This document shows, piece by piece, positions 1 to 10,668 of a stretch of 64,000 nt of DNA (position 1 is its first letter; the number at the start of each line of letters is the position of its first letter). The stretch is taken from the NCBI GenBank assembly GCA_905250115.1, contig CAJNOI010000287.1:24789-88788 (forward strand), written 5' to 3'. Under the pieces are notes generated by a model. That model was not told where the DNA came from, searched no databases, and saw nothing but the letters and a program-made list of their open reading frames with translations. The position numbers and the translations under genes are program-made. This DNA is from Adineta steineri (Eukaryota > Rotifera > Eurotatoria > Adinetida > Adinetidae).

Positions 1-1548
1 ATCACCAATTGAGTCGTACAGAGGTACAAGATCAGCATGTTCAGGTGGTAAATAACTTAGACTAATCTCTAATGATTTTCGAAAGTGTTCAAGCGCTTTA
101 GCATACTCTTTTCTGTATTTATAACTGGCAGCAAGACCATTGTGAACTCGACCAAGACGAGATGGCTGATTGAGAACAGAAGTATCACTGAGCAAGGCAA
201 GATAGAACTTTTCGATACGTGGATATTCGTCCATAAGCTTAAGTAGCGTACCCATGTATGGCAAAGGATTGGCAAGTACATCATTGTTTTCTATGAGTTT
301 CATAAGACGCATTAGCTGTTCATCATTGTCACTAACCAATGTCAGTTTTACGGTCCATAGTGCCGAGCAATCCATAGCTTGTGTGATAGATTGGATACGA
401 AATACAGTACTTCTAGAAAAGCAAATTACGCCTTTTTTCGATTCATCATCGAGTAGAGTAAACGGACTTTTCGTACTATATACAGTTGGTTCGATGTGTA
501 TTTCAAAGATAATCGCTGTAAGTTCATGATGCATTATTCGACGGCGACGAACAAAGTCAAGAGCAACATCCTTATCAATGTTGGCCTCGAGAAAATTAGC
601 AAAAGAAAGAAGACCACCACAATTACTTTTCAGTAATTTTTCAAATTCATCGTCTGACATCGTCTTACCACGATATACAATTGAAATATTTTGCATCTGT
701 CCGAGAGTATTGTTATGTCGAATAGTTAATTGAGTCTGTACGTGTTTGAGAAAGAAGGAAATCTTGTAAATAATGTCAAATTCTTTCGTATATTCAGCTC
801 GATTCAATATTCGCGAGATAAAACGTGACTGTGTTAACCACCAAAGGGCTTTTTGTGGACGATAGTTTTTTTCGAAATCATCAACGGCTTGCACTTGCTC
901 ATCGTTATATGCATAATTTGCTCGACAAAAAGCAATAAACTCATTTTTCGCCTCATTTTCGAATTTATATCGAATCAAATGTTCTTTTCTTAACATGAGA
1001 AACATAAATGATGCTTCTTGTTTAGTAGCATTTGAGAACGAGATCGTACGTTCGTCGGATAAGGAAACTGCATTGATAGCGACACAATCGAGTTCACATA
1101 ATTCAATGTCATGTTGTAGTTGTTGACAGAGAAGTGTCGAATCTCGAAAGATATTTGTTTGCTCTTCCTTTTCAACTATTTTACGAGTAACTAAATCGAA
1201 AACGTAGATTTTTTCCAGCTGTGGTAGATGACGAACGTTTTCAACAAATCGATTAGTCGCTTCCGAAACGATAAGAAACAACTTTTCATCTTCAGTTTTT
1301 CTCATGAAAGCATGACACTCCTCGAAATCGGTAAAAATCTTCGTTGTATAAACAGTTTTCCATAACTGTGCTCTTACTTGAGCGATATCAGTCGAAGATC
1401 CATCGTTAACTAAGAGAATAACACAATTTTCCACGAAACGTCTCGGCGGAAGATCAGCTGACTTGAGTAATAAAACTTTTCGTCCATCGATTTGCTCACT
1501 GTTGGGCACGATGACAAGTAATTGACTGTTCGATGATGAGCAACCCAT
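1..1548 (-). CDS. ADP-ribosyltransferase-fold/TPR protein with eroded active site (C-terminus beyond window)
   Basis: An uninterrupted reading frame of 516 codons starts at the ATG at 1546–1548 and is still open at base 1. The N-terminus MGCSSS fits N-myristoylation (Gly2) with palmitoylation (Cys3), so the protein is probably membrane-tethered. Residues 10–120 resemble the Rossmann-like N-terminal domain of the paralogue at 35522–37964. Residues 185–405 form the ART-like domain, with a Tyr-Arg-Gly motif at 292–294. TPR-like helices begin near 455 (ALEHFRKSLEI at 485–495). Active ARTs of this family carry an R, an STS and an ExE motif. Here the STS position reads EAN (321–323) and no ExE precedes FSRSTVFRI (376–384). 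I infer a pseudoenzyme or altered chemistry. The paralogue has an intron where this gene has none. Confidence 0.75.
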   Translation of the reverse strand, partial: MGCSSSNSQLLVIVPNSEQIDGRKVLLLKSADLPPRRFVENCVILLVNDGSSTDIAQVRAQLWKTVYTTKIFTDFEECHAFMRKTEDEKLFLIVSEATNRFVENVRHLPQLEKIYVFDLVTRKIVEKEEQTNIFRDSTLLCQQLQHDIELCELDCVAINAVSLSDERTISFSNATKQEASFMFLMLRKEHLIRYKFENEAKNEFIAFCRANYAYNDEQVQAVDDFEKNYRPQKALWWLTQSRFISRILNRAEYTKEFDIIYKISFFLKHVQTQLTIRHNNTLGQMQNISIVYRGKTMSDDEFEKLLKSNCGGLLSFANFLEANIDKDVALDFVRRRRIMHHELTAIIFEIHIEPTVYSTKSPFTLLDDESKKGVICFSRSTVFRIQSITQAMDCSALWTVKLTLVSDNDEQLMRLMKLIENNDVLANPLPYMGTLLKLMDEYPRIEKFYLALLSDTSVLNQPSRLGRVHNGLAASYKYRKEYAKALEHFRKSLEISLSYLPPEHADLVPLYDSIGD

Positions 1549-3302
1549 GGCGAGTACTAATCTAAAAACTTCATGTAACAAATTTTAGGCATTTTTCTTA
1601 TTAGTTTTTAAAATTAACTATGCCTAGAAGTGCCATCATTCACCTTTTAAATCTATCACATGATAATGAGAAACCCACTCACTTAGAGGCTTTAAATAAG
1701 AACCCGTAGTGAGTGTCAAGGAAAAAAATGATCTCCTTTTTCTCAATGATGTTCATAAAGGAAGCTTTCACTAGATGCGCAAAAGCAATTAAAAAACATT
1801 ATTTATTTTCATCCGCTTTATCAAAAATGCTGGAAATAAATGAACAACATATTTATTTATGCGTTCATGATTTTAAAAAATAACTCCTTCTTTTTTCTGA
1901 GTTACGAGAAAAGTGGATTTCAAATTTTTCTAACAGATTCAAGTTCAACAAAATATCCTTTTTGCGAACATCTATTTTTTGAATGTCTATTCTTGTAATA
2001 TCTGTAAGGTAAAAACAAGATGAGATTATTAATTAGTCTAATAAAAACTATACTTGTTGACTGAATAGATCTTTTTTATAACACTAAGAAAACTTCATAC
2101 ACCGTATAATAGGCAAAAGACACTATAACACTTAGGTATATAAGTCCACCATAACTAACTCTCTCTCGTTCACTTCTTCTTATATGTATCCATTTTCCTT
2201 TCTTCTGTTATATAATATATCGCCTTAAAAAGAAATAGATAAGATTTGAACTAAAGAAACGCGAGAAGGATAACATAACACGTTATGAGAAATGTGTTGT
2301 ACGAATTCACATTACCTATATCATATTTAACGGATGAGAACAACTCATGTCGTCGACTATTGCATTATCGTGTAATTATAGCCATTATTTTTCATTTTAA
2401 TGCAAAAAAAACATTAAAATGGAAAATAATAGTAATAATGACACCATAATGTAACAACCGACTATATGAGAGACGGAAGGAAAGAGAAGACAAGGAAAGG
2501 AAACGGAAGAAGAAAGTAAGAAAGAAAAGAGGACACGTTATTATATGAACAAGAGATTAAAATCACTATCAGCATAATATTTATGTCACATTGATCCAGA
2601 ATAAGTTTAAATGTAGAAATTAATACGTGCGAAAATACGTCTGTCTGTCTTTGAAGTTTTACAGATACGTTTACTTTTTTAAATATCACGAACAACATAA
2701 TTCATTACGTGTTAATAGGAAGATCGTAATTAAGCTATTAAAGTTATAAATTCTCTCTTCTTTATTGTATATTACATGAAAAACTATATTTAAAGTCATT
2801 AAGATCTGATTTCAATTATTTATGAAGATGACATTAAGTTAAAATTCAAATGAAAAAATATAATGATAAACCTAATATGATATAAAGTGGTATTTTGATA
2901 GAGTGAAATTTCTAAAAATAAATTTAAACAAAATAAAACTTTTAATATTTAAAATATTTTATTTAACGATGTAAAAATTAGTCAAGTTTGTTTCTTTTTG
3001 AGTTATATCGCATGATGGTGAAACAAAAAGACGATGATACTGATAGAAGAATGAGTTATTAATATTCTTCTTCGCTTTCAATACCGATGTTATATTTCTT
3101 ACTTTTATTTTTGTCGATGATTTGTGTAGTTGAGAGATTCACAATATATTGATTCCTTCATCCATCTCTTTTTGAACTAATCTTATTTTCAATAATAACT
3201 GCTGTTGTGTCATTTCAGATTTTTTTATTTCTTTATTTAGAATTGTTCTCTCGTGTTATTTTATTCTATTTTTCATTCCATTACAAAAAGATAAAATAGC
3301 CT
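1549..3302. other. AT-rich intergenic stretch
   Basis: No reading frame here is supported by motifs or splice signals. It holds the promoter side of the minus-strand ART-like gene and several A/T homopolymer runs. A purine/pyrimidine-biased patch at 2461–2530 yields only low-complexity translation. Confidence 0.6.
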
Positions 3303-3542
3303 ATTCAGACAAAATCGGTAAGAAGACGCGTTTTTACGCATTTAAAAGCCCATATTTTCACGCGTTTTCTTGTTGTTCTTACCAAAAAGCGCGTTAATAA
3401 CTCGTTAAAATGCGCATTTTTGAATGCATAAAAACGACATTTTTTAAGCTAGTCAGACAACCGTCAAAAGATGCTATTTTTATGCGTTGAAATGTGCACT
3501 TTGGAGGCGTAAAAGCTTGTTCTATATCGATTTTATCTGACT
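3303..3542. mobile_element. Foldback/MITE-like element, about 240 bp
   Basis: The outer ends, at 3303–3320 and 3525–3542, are an inverted repeat matching at about 15 of 18 positions (ATTCAGACAAAATCGGTA against its complement). The interior is imperfectly palindromic and rich in ACGCATTT/AAATGCGT words. A further TCAGAC copy lies near 3452. No transposase is present, so it would be non-autonomous. I saw no clear target-site duplication. Confidence 0.45.
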
Positions 3543-4791
3543 GGGTCAGCTTAAGGTAATTCAATAGTCGAATAGAATGTGGGTGTTATTGTGAATAATA
3601 ATCAAGCATTTATAGTTAAACAAGAGAAGAATTGAAACAAGCGGAAGATAAAGAATCGATTTATTTATTTATTAATGATTTAATCAATAAACATGATCAA
3701 TTCAGTGAAGCTTGGAATCCAATTCTGTTTAAAGCTAAACAAGGAATTAAAAGAAAAACTCAACAACCACAGATACGACAAGGAGTGTCCCGATGGGGAT
3801 TGTTGGGTCCACAACGGTCCCCCAATCTTCGGAAATTTTGTCTTTTTTGATCGATAATTTATGAATATTTTGAAAAATTCTGAAGAATTAATAAAAACTT
3901 CGGAAAACTCCCAGAAAAAATTTCGAAAATGTTTGAATATTTATACAAAATTTTCTGGAAATTTCAAGGAAGTTATCAACGGCCCCGAAGTCTTTCGAAC
4001 CTCGGAACACCTCTGTGAATACCGCTAAACTCTGAATATGATTGTAACCTATATTTAATAATCATATCATCCACATTGATACAATCAAGAAATAGAATCA
4101 GTATTTTCGTTATTAAACTATTTTCAATATATATGTCTTATACTGCTTTACATAATACTATGAGGCGTATAATATGGTTATAACATACAAACACTACTTA
4201 ATACGAAAGGAATGAAAAAAAAGAGAATAAAATATTCAGGTATTAACGAAAAATAAACACTATCGTGTATATCCTTTGTTTTATTCGTATAATATGAAGT
4301 GAAAAGTCACATGGTGGTTAATGATGAAAAAGACAAAGATGCATTTGTTATTATAAGTAGACGGTTTTTATTTATACTAATTTGATAATATACAAGGTAA
4401 GGAATAAGCGAGATATATGAGTCATAGTAATGCAAAATCGATCGAAGAAACTATTATAATGTATCAGTCAGTATAACAGCATATACAATGTACGTATATC
4501 TTTATCGTAGAATAAGTAATTGTTCGTTAAGAGATTAGTAACCCATCACTTTAAACTGTTGAAAGTTAATGCATTATCAATGAAAGAACGGATATACAAA
4601 GAAACTTTCTAGTTTGGATATAAAACAAAAGTTCATTGAGTACAATTTTTTTGTCTGAATTGTTCTTATTTTATTGTCTTCGAGTGACCAATATCATTAA
4701 TGAATTTCTGAATGAAATCTTAAGTAGGTAACATACTCCCTCTTTCTTTTCTATTTAGATAGTTTATAGAAACGCTATTGTTTTAAAATCA
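3543..4791. other. AT-rich intergenic stretch with a weak coding-like fragment
   Basis: A short plus-strand frame at about 3620–3850 has ordinary amino-acid composition (AEDKESIYLFINDLINKHD near its start) and a possible acceptor TATAG upstream, but no recognisable domain and no partner exon. It may be a decayed gene or transposon remnant. From 3850 to 4010 there are repeated CTTCGGAA/TTCTGAAG-like words. The rest is unremarkable and ends in the promoter of the LicD gene. Confidence 0.35.
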
Positions 4792-5787
4792 ATGTTACGT
4801 CGAAAATTACTGGTTTTTGGCCCAATTATTTTTTTAATTGGTTTCCTCATAAACGTGTTGCTCCATATCAAATTATTGCAACCAACAGACCATCAAAAAA
4901 AAGAAATACATGTATCGATAAGACAAGCTTATGAAACATATTTAAAACTTACGTGTTCTCATATGTTGAATCATTCAGATATATTAAATAATAATAATAT
5001 ACCGATACACATTAAGATACCTAGCACGGTATCTCGACTTAGTGGCCTTTACAAGAACTATTCATATACAAACTGGAAAACGCATGCAGCAGTGAATCGT
5101 GTATTAACTCCCTGTCAACATATGATTGGAATGAATGTTGTTCGAGCCTTTTCTGCATTTTGCGAGCGTTATAACATTACATACTGGATGATTGGTGGGT
5201 CTTTGGTTGGGTCGGTGCGTCACTGGGATATCATTCCATGGGATAAAGATTTGGACTTTTTTGTACCTGAAAGAGACAAAGAACTTCTTGAACGTCAATT
5301 TCCGAGAGAGCAACACAAAGTGCCTATGTATATGCGACCGGGTAGTTTAAAACATGGACCAACAAAGATTTTTCCTGAATCAGAATCAAAAGTGAGCTGG
5401 CCTGATAAATTTTATCCGTTTATTGATATATTTTACTATTACGAGAATGAAACTCATCTTTGGAATCATTCGCTTTGTTGTCATCATCATATTAGAAAAT
5501 CTGCTGTATTTCCATTAAGTATTCGACCACTTGACTCGCTTTGGCTTCCTGCTCCGCGAAGTCCATTCGGCTATTTTGAAGAGTTGGATCCACCTTTGTT
5601 TCCTCGTGTGGAAAGTGAATGTTATGTCAGAGGTTATGCACCATATACGACGAATATGATGTTTGAACAACCAATGGTAGTGATATGCAAAACTCTTTCT
5701 CGAGTATATCCATTTGTAGAGAGAAAAAAGAAAAATATAGAAAGTCTTATACTTGGCGAAAAAGTTTTACAAACGATGGCAACTTGA
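4792..5787 (+). CDS. LicD/fukutin-family phosphotransferase, type II membrane protein
   Basis: A single exon of 331 residues. An N-terminal signal anchor (residues 7–27) implies a Golgi or ER luminal enzyme. The LicD/fukutin nucleotidyltransferase-like core is clear at 131–157: a GGSLVGSVRHWD loop followed by PWDKDLDFF, where the two Asp of DxDxD would bind metal. Family members transfer phosphocholine or ribitol-phosphate-type groups to glycans; the substrate here cannot be read from sequence. Several Asn glycosylation sequons and Cys pairs fit a luminal protein. The start is the first ATG in frame, directly before the anchor. A polyadenylation-type AATAAA lies near 5841 and a G/C-rich hairpin follows about 180 bp downstream. 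Confidence 0.85.
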   Translation: MLRRKLLVFGPIIFLIGFLINVLLHIKLLQPTDHQKKEIHVSIRQAYETYLKLTCSHMLNHSDILNNNNIPIHIKIPSTVSRLSGLYKNYSYTNWKTHAAVNRVLTPCQHMIGMNVVRAFSAFCERYNITYWMIGGSLVGSVRHWDIIPWDKDLDFFVPERDKELLERQFPREQHKVPMYMRPGSLKHGPTKIFPESESKVSWPDKFYPFIDIFYYYENETHLWNHSLCCHHHIRKSAVFPLSIRPLDSLWLPAPRSPFGYFEELDPPLFPRVESECYVRGYAPYTTNMMFEQPMVVICKTLSRVYPFVERKKKNIESLILGEKVLQTMAT

Positions 5788-6772
5788 CAAGTTATTTCAA
5801 GTGAAAATGGAAATGTTACGAAATAAGTTTTTGGTACTACAATAAATAGTTTGACTCAAAACTCATTTGACTCTTCGTTTGTTTTAATATGCTTATAAGA
5901 AATGTTTTAAAATAAAAGGTATATTTTGTTATTCAAGCGTTTTTTTAATTTATTGTATCGATTGTTAAGGGTGAGGGTGGGTTTGAATATTCTTTTCATT
6001 CCACACCCACACCCTATAATCGATTGACAAAATTGTGACTGTATTAAAAACATAAGTCTAAACTTAGCAAAACCAATAAAGGATCAACTTTAATTTATAG
6101 ATGAGTTACGTTTTGCTACGTGTTCTCGTATAACACATAATGCATTAATAAAAAAATGATGTGAGTTTTTGCCAGTAGGCCATTTCTTTGTGTAGCAAAT
6201 AGTGAAACGATCTTTTAAAGGATTAACAATGACGAGCACATGTCTTCAAGTAGAGAAAAAAGAAGAAAAAAAAGATCTGCATGAATACATTTGCTGTCGC
6301 ACGTTTACAGTCTAAACTTATAATCCAAGGTAACATGAAATAAGTGTGTGTTTATTTCAATATGACTCTATAATATTATTTACAATCGTACGAACACCAC
6401 GCAAATTTATCACACATACTCAAGATATTGCAGTAAACTTTGTTCATAATCATATACCTCTATTTATTTTTTGCATTGTACGAAAATCGTTATCAATTTC
6501 TTTATATTTTATTAATAATATAGAGTATATTTCTAACTTTATAACATACACAATTAAGTAATCAAACAAAAGTTAAATATGATTGATCAAATAAGAGCGA
6601 TGCAGATAGAAAAATTCATTTAAATATAAAATTTTGTAATAAAAATCCATAGATTGTACGAAATCATTCTAAAGTTACTATTTGTGAAATTTATGATTCA
6701 CTTGGATTTTTTTCACAAGATTATACATTTATAGTTGATTCTATTAAAAACTTCTTCATATAAAAATGTGTT
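5788..6772. other. Intergenic region with a 3' hairpin repeat
   Basis: Holds the 3' end of the LicD gene and the hairpin at 5957–6025. Short open frames beyond 6300 have biased composition and no supporting features. The segment also covers the 3' side of the convergent minus-strand membrane protein. Confidence 0.5.
5957..6025. repeat. Telomere-like G/C-rich hairpin repeat 1
   Basis: G-rich arm AAGGGTGAGGGTGGG (5967–5981), 19-base spacer, C-rich arm CCACACCCACACCCT (6001–6015). The inverted symmetry extends outward into ATCGATT on both sides. Confidence 0.8.
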
Positions 6773-7135
6773 TCACGAAACTGGCGTCATTTTTGACGAT
6801 TGTGCTGCATTATTAAGCGCAGAAGTTCGTGGTGGTTGACTATACGGTAGTACTTGATTACTACCTGGTGGCTTATATCGATTTTCTTCTTGGGCCAAAG
6901 CCGCCATTTGCATTGCTGTAGGAACGTTATTTATTCTTCGTCTTTTCGCTTGTTTCTTTTTGCAAAAGACCGATAGTATTGTAATAATTACAATGCACAC
7001 AACACTGCCCACTACAATACCTATAGTCGCAGCAGTCGACAGCGTACTGCCATTACTAGTACTAGTTGAATAAATTCTTGCTGAACATGTAGTAATAATA
7101 ACAGTCGCTGTTAGAAATATGAAAATCACTTCCAT
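6773..7135 (-). CDS. Small single-pass membrane protein, unknown function
   Basis: A 120-residue frame using the ATG at 7133–7135; a TTG two codons upstream is not needed. Residues 1–18 form a signal peptide, then a short Ser/Thr-rich ectodomain, a transmembrane segment at about 36–58 (GIVVGSVVCIVIITILSVF), a stop-transfer cluster CKKKQAKRRR, and a cytoplasmic tail rich in Pro, Gln and Ser (YKPPG, PYSQPPRT). The layout is that of a type I adaptor or receptor stub. No family recognised. The orderly signal–TM–basic–proline architecture argues that it is a real gene. Confidence 0.6.
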   Translation of the reverse strand: MEVIFIFLTATVIITTCSARIYSTSTSNGSTLSTAATIGIVVGSVVCIVIITILSVFCKKKQAKRRRINNVPTAMQMAALAQEENRYKPPGSNQVLPYSQPPRTSALNNAAQSSKMTPVS

Positions 7136-7610
7136 TCTCAAGAAATATTTTTTATTTAAATAAAGTATGGTATAGAAAAAAAATCAGGTATTTATTATTG
7201 AGTGATGACGTCAATAGCGATGCACTCCTTCTCATATTTATTTAAACGAATTTGTATTTTTCTTCATTTTTTTTATGTACGTCATCATTTTATAATTCAC
7301 ATGGCAGTATAGAAATGAAATCTCCTTGCTTTCTACTTACGAAAAAAATCTCATTTGTCGTAGTTTTCAATAAAGTTAATCAAATCGACGTCATTTAGAT
7401 TGTTCTGAATTTAATAATAAAAATTTGTGACATGATAAGAAATAATGAAATTAAGTTATTAATGATAATATTACTGAAGATAGAAAAGTCAGTATAATGC
7501 AGAACATAAGATAGACTAGACTTTGTATCATGATCATGAAAATGCTAACGTGATGTGCAACGAAATAAACAGAGTCGATATTTTATCGCATTGTTTCGTG
7601 ACTTTATACA
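7136..7610. other. Intergenic, shared promoter region
   Basis: Lies between the divergent membrane-protein gene and the possible small secreted peptide. It is AT-rich. ACTTTATACA just before the ATG at 7611 could act as a weak TATA element. No coding frame seen. Confidence 0.4.
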
Positions 7611-7769
7611 ATGCAACTTCAAATAGGACTTGTACTACCGATAATCATTATAATTGGGCTAACCGTTGAATGCCAATTTTGTTTAATAAGCATTAATATC
7701 AGCATTGATGATTGTCATTTTTACAACCTCACTTATTTTATGTTTATTAGATGTGAATGTAAATTTTAA
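7611..7769 (+). CDS. Possible 52-residue secreted Cys-rich peptide
   Basis: A very short frame opens with a convincing signal peptide: MQLQ, then an uninterrupted hydrophobic run ending near Ala/Glu-Cys at 20–21. The remaining 31 residues hold Cys at 24, 35, 48 and 50, one N-glycosylation sequon, and end CECKF. Polyadenylation-like AATAAA follows near 7826. The function is unknown. It could be chance, since AT-rich DNA readily encodes hydrophobic stretches, but the Cys pattern after a signal sequence deserves listing. Confidence 0.35.
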   Translation: MQLQIGLVLPIIIIIGLTVECQFCLISINISIDDCHFYNLTYFMFIRCECKF

Positions 7770-9285
7770 TGTGGTAATATCTCAATCAGTTGTATTTGTT
7801 ATTTTATATCATTCAATCAACAAAAATAAATACATAAATATAGCGAGTGTGATAGTAACATAATTATGACCAGAATATTTAAAAATGTATTTTCGTTTAG
7901 ATGATTCTTTTCACAGATATGAATAACGTCCATTTTGTTTTGAACTATTCTTTGTTTAAAATATCATTAATAATCAAAGCAGAAGTGTTGGAAGAAAAAT
8001 TTCTCTTCACTTTACTAATTTTATATACTTAATGGACAAGTAGTGCTTTTTTGTATCCTTTGAAAATTAAGAAGCGTACGATATAATCTTCCATTAAATA
8101 GTTATTCAATACTATTTCAACGCTTTGTCACGCAACTAGTATTATACAAACAATGGAAAGTTGTGTACTATAGCTTATGAGCATAGGACATATTCTACTG
8201 AAATTAGACTGCGATTGTAAATGTGCAAGTAAAGAAAAGATTCGCACCAATAATAATATGTTTATATTAAATAATATTATAATTAAAATACGCGACTACA
8301 TCAAAATAATATAGAAAAATTAATTAACACATTATAAATGAGTAAAATATTAGCTGAATTTTATTCAGTTTACGGAAAGTGCTCATCTAATTCTCACACA
8401 AAAATGTTCTGATATTGATTACGTTTAATATTTTCATATCAAAATGAGTCTGAATTTGAATCTCCTTCTTATTTTTACAACACATCCTTCATCAATCATT
8501 ATTAGTTTTACAATAACCACGAGTGGATGTGTACTTAGAGGAATAATAAAGCCCCAAGCCTTCATATCCAGGTATCCTGCTGAATTCTGTAATTTAATAA
8601 TTGTGTCTCCTACTTTTACTGTTACTAAATTTTTGTCGTCCTTTCGTGCGTGAATGCATACTAAAGTGAATCAATTCTATTTCTGGACATTGTAATTTTA
8701 GCTTTCATGCTTTATACTAACTTTGTAATGCATCTATAGATTAATCAAAAACGAAAGAATGACTATTACTAATTGTCATGTTTTTATACAAATTGGAGTA
8801 GATCTATTCTAAAGAAAAACACATTCTTATCGAACACGCTAAGCTCGAGTTCCAAGTAGCAATTAAATCTGCATTCTGTGGCAATTTCTGATAGAAGTGT
8901 TAGTGCTAATGATATTATACTTTATTATATTTCTTCTTATCTTGAATTGTATCATTTTCATATAAAGCATGTATTTATAAGCTCGCCCATCAGAAAGAAT
9001 GAAAAAACAAGATAAAAACGGATAATAAGAAAAAAGACAGAGAGCAATACATCAAATGAAAATAAGTAATCAGAAAGGGACAAACATAGCTACACTCATT
9101 CAAGTATTCTAAAATATCTATGCTTTGTTCGTAAAAATTGTGGTTATTTATGTTTTAAATTATTACGATGTGACTAAATCAAACAATTATATCCGACTCA
9201 TTATTATAATTCTTTCATTTGAACGTTTTGCATTCAATAAAAAAGAAGCGTTTTTCAGATATATCAAAGTTATTCCCAAAGTAAA
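7770..9285. other. Intergenic, with one coding-like minus-strand fragment
   Basis: Mostly AT-rich with no supported gene. The exception is 8434–8660 on the minus strand, listed separately. The last 200 bases form the 5' flank of the GPCR gene; TTTTTCAG just before 9260 may be the acceptor of a 5'-UTR intron. Confidence 0.4.
8434..8660 (-). other. Coding-like fragment (possible exon or gene relic)
   Basis: After an acceptor-like TTTAG the minus strand is open to a TGA at 8434–8436. It reads as an ordinary globular sequence, with a beta-strand-like LVTVKVGDTIIKLQNSAGY followed by KAWGFIIPLS. It lacks an in-frame ATG and an identifiable upstream exon. GC content is higher than in the flanks. 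It may be the last exon of an undetected gene or a remnant. No family recognised. Confidence 0.25.
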
Positions 9286-10239
9286 ATGTCATCGTCGGAC
9301 GGTTTTCTCACATCGCTAGAATCAGTAGAGAAAAACTTATTTCGTATCGGTGGTCCAATATTATTGGTTCTTGGTGTTGCTAGTTGTGTCATCAATATAA
9401 TTGTTTTCACTCAAAAAAATCTACGAAAAAGTCCATGTTCGATCTATTTGATAGCAGTGAATGTCGCTAATTTCTTATACATTACTTTACCAGTATTATT
9501 CCTTGTGTTAACAATTGGCTATGGAATAAATCTTTTTGCATCTAATCTCTTCATGTGCCGTTGCCATTATTACACATCCTATGTATTGGATATTCTCAGC
9601 GCATCTTATCTTATCTTAGCTTCAATCGATCGAGTTTTAGTCACATCATCAAATGCTCGAACACGACAAAGAAGTACTCGTCGTTTGGCCTATATTTGTA
9701 TCGGTTGTGGAACATTATTTTGGATGTTGTTTCATTGCCATATATTATTCCTGGTAGATATAGAAGAAATAGCACCAGGTTATTTTACGTGTTATTATCG
9801 AGCAGGTCTATACAATGCTCTCGTGGGTTATTATTCATTAGTCATCAAAGGAACGACAGTGCCCTTGTTGATGATTATTTTTTGTATATGTACAGCGAAA
9901 AACATTCGAAAAGTGCGTCAACGACGTATTGCTCCTGTGATTACGAACACTGGAAATACAATAGGAAACTCTGAACGTTCCTTTCACTCCAAAGATCGAC
10001 AATTTGTTTTGATAGTAGTTGTAGATATTTGTATTTACACAGCATGTAATGCAATGCTGGTAGTTGTTATTATATATTACCAGATCACACAAAATATCGA
10101 CTTCACACAGACCAGTAGGTTTCTAAATATAGTAGGATCGTTTCTTAGTTATATTTCATTTTGTGTCGGTTGTTACGCATATTTATTTATATCAAAAACA
10201 TTTCGAAAAGAAGTGAAACGTTTATTTTTTTGTCAATAA
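9286..10239 (+). CDS. Rhodopsin-like GPCR, bdelloid-type
   Basis: A single exon of 317 residues with seven hydrophobic segments. TM1 is about 23–43, followed by the intracellular-loop signature RKSPCSIYLIAVNVANFLY (47–65), in which PCS–Y leads into TM2. TM3 ends in SIDRVLVTS (113–121); Asp115–Arg116 take the place of the DRY pair. Cys91 or Cys93 near the top of TM3 and Cys in extracellular loop 2 can form the usual disulphide. After TM7 comes FISKTFRKEVKRLFF, a typical helix 8. The ligand is unknown; neuropeptide-type receptors are the closest class. The ATG chosen is the first in frame. Similar receptors lie at 27901 and 60913. Confidence 0.85.
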   Translation: MSSSDGFLTSLESVEKNLFRIGGPILLVLGVASCVINIIVFTQKNLRKSPCSIYLIAVNVANFLYITLPVLFLVLTIGYGINLFASNLFMCRCHYYTSYVLDILSASYLILASIDRVLVTSSNARTRQRSTRRLAYICIGCGTLFWMLFHCHILFLVDIEEIAPGYFTCYYRAGLYNALVGYYSLVIKGTTVPLLMIIFCICTAKNIRKVRQRRIAPVITNTGNTIGNSERSFHSKDRQFVLIVVVDICIYTACNAMLVVVIIYYQITQNIDFTQTSRFLNIVGSFLSYISFCVGCYAYLFISKTFRKEVKRLFFCQ

Positions 10240-10666
10240 GTTAGATGTTTTCTTTTTTTTGTTTTTGTTAAGTCTGTATATTTCTTTGTTGTCTAAAATA
10301 AAAATTGAAGTTATTCATAAAGATTATATCTATCTTTATATGGAAATGCTTCACGATTTGAAGAATAATTAATATGTAAAGGATGAGATATCAGGATGTA
10401 ATAAATATGAACAATTATTGATCCTCAACCTGCACCTGAATATTATGATAGTGAACAAATTACTATTGAAACTTTGTATTGATGATGTTTAGTAATGATA
10501 TCTCGAATAAATTAAAATTATTTGTGTATGATTCTTTTTTCTTATTTATTTTATTAAAAAGTAGTTTTCCTATAAATAATACAATCGAGTTTAAATATTA
10601 TTAGTCTTGAAGATGTAGATGCCATATTCATTTTACATTCACATCCGCAAGATGAGGTGGATGTGA
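10240..10666. other. Convergent 3' intergenic region
   Basis: Holds the 3' ends of the GPCR (plus) and the GT25-like gene (minus). AAATAAAAAT near 10297 is a plausible polyadenylation signal. No gene seen. Confidence 0.5.
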
Positions 10667-10668
10667 TT
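10637..10668. repeat. Small hairpin at the glycosyltransferase stop codon
   Basis: AATCACATCC-type arms (TTCACATCC at 10638–10646 and GGATGTGATT at 10659–10668) enclose GCAAGATGAGGT. It is shorter than the telomere-like hairpins and has the C-rich arm first. It overlaps the stop codon of the minus-strand gene. Confidence 0.45.
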
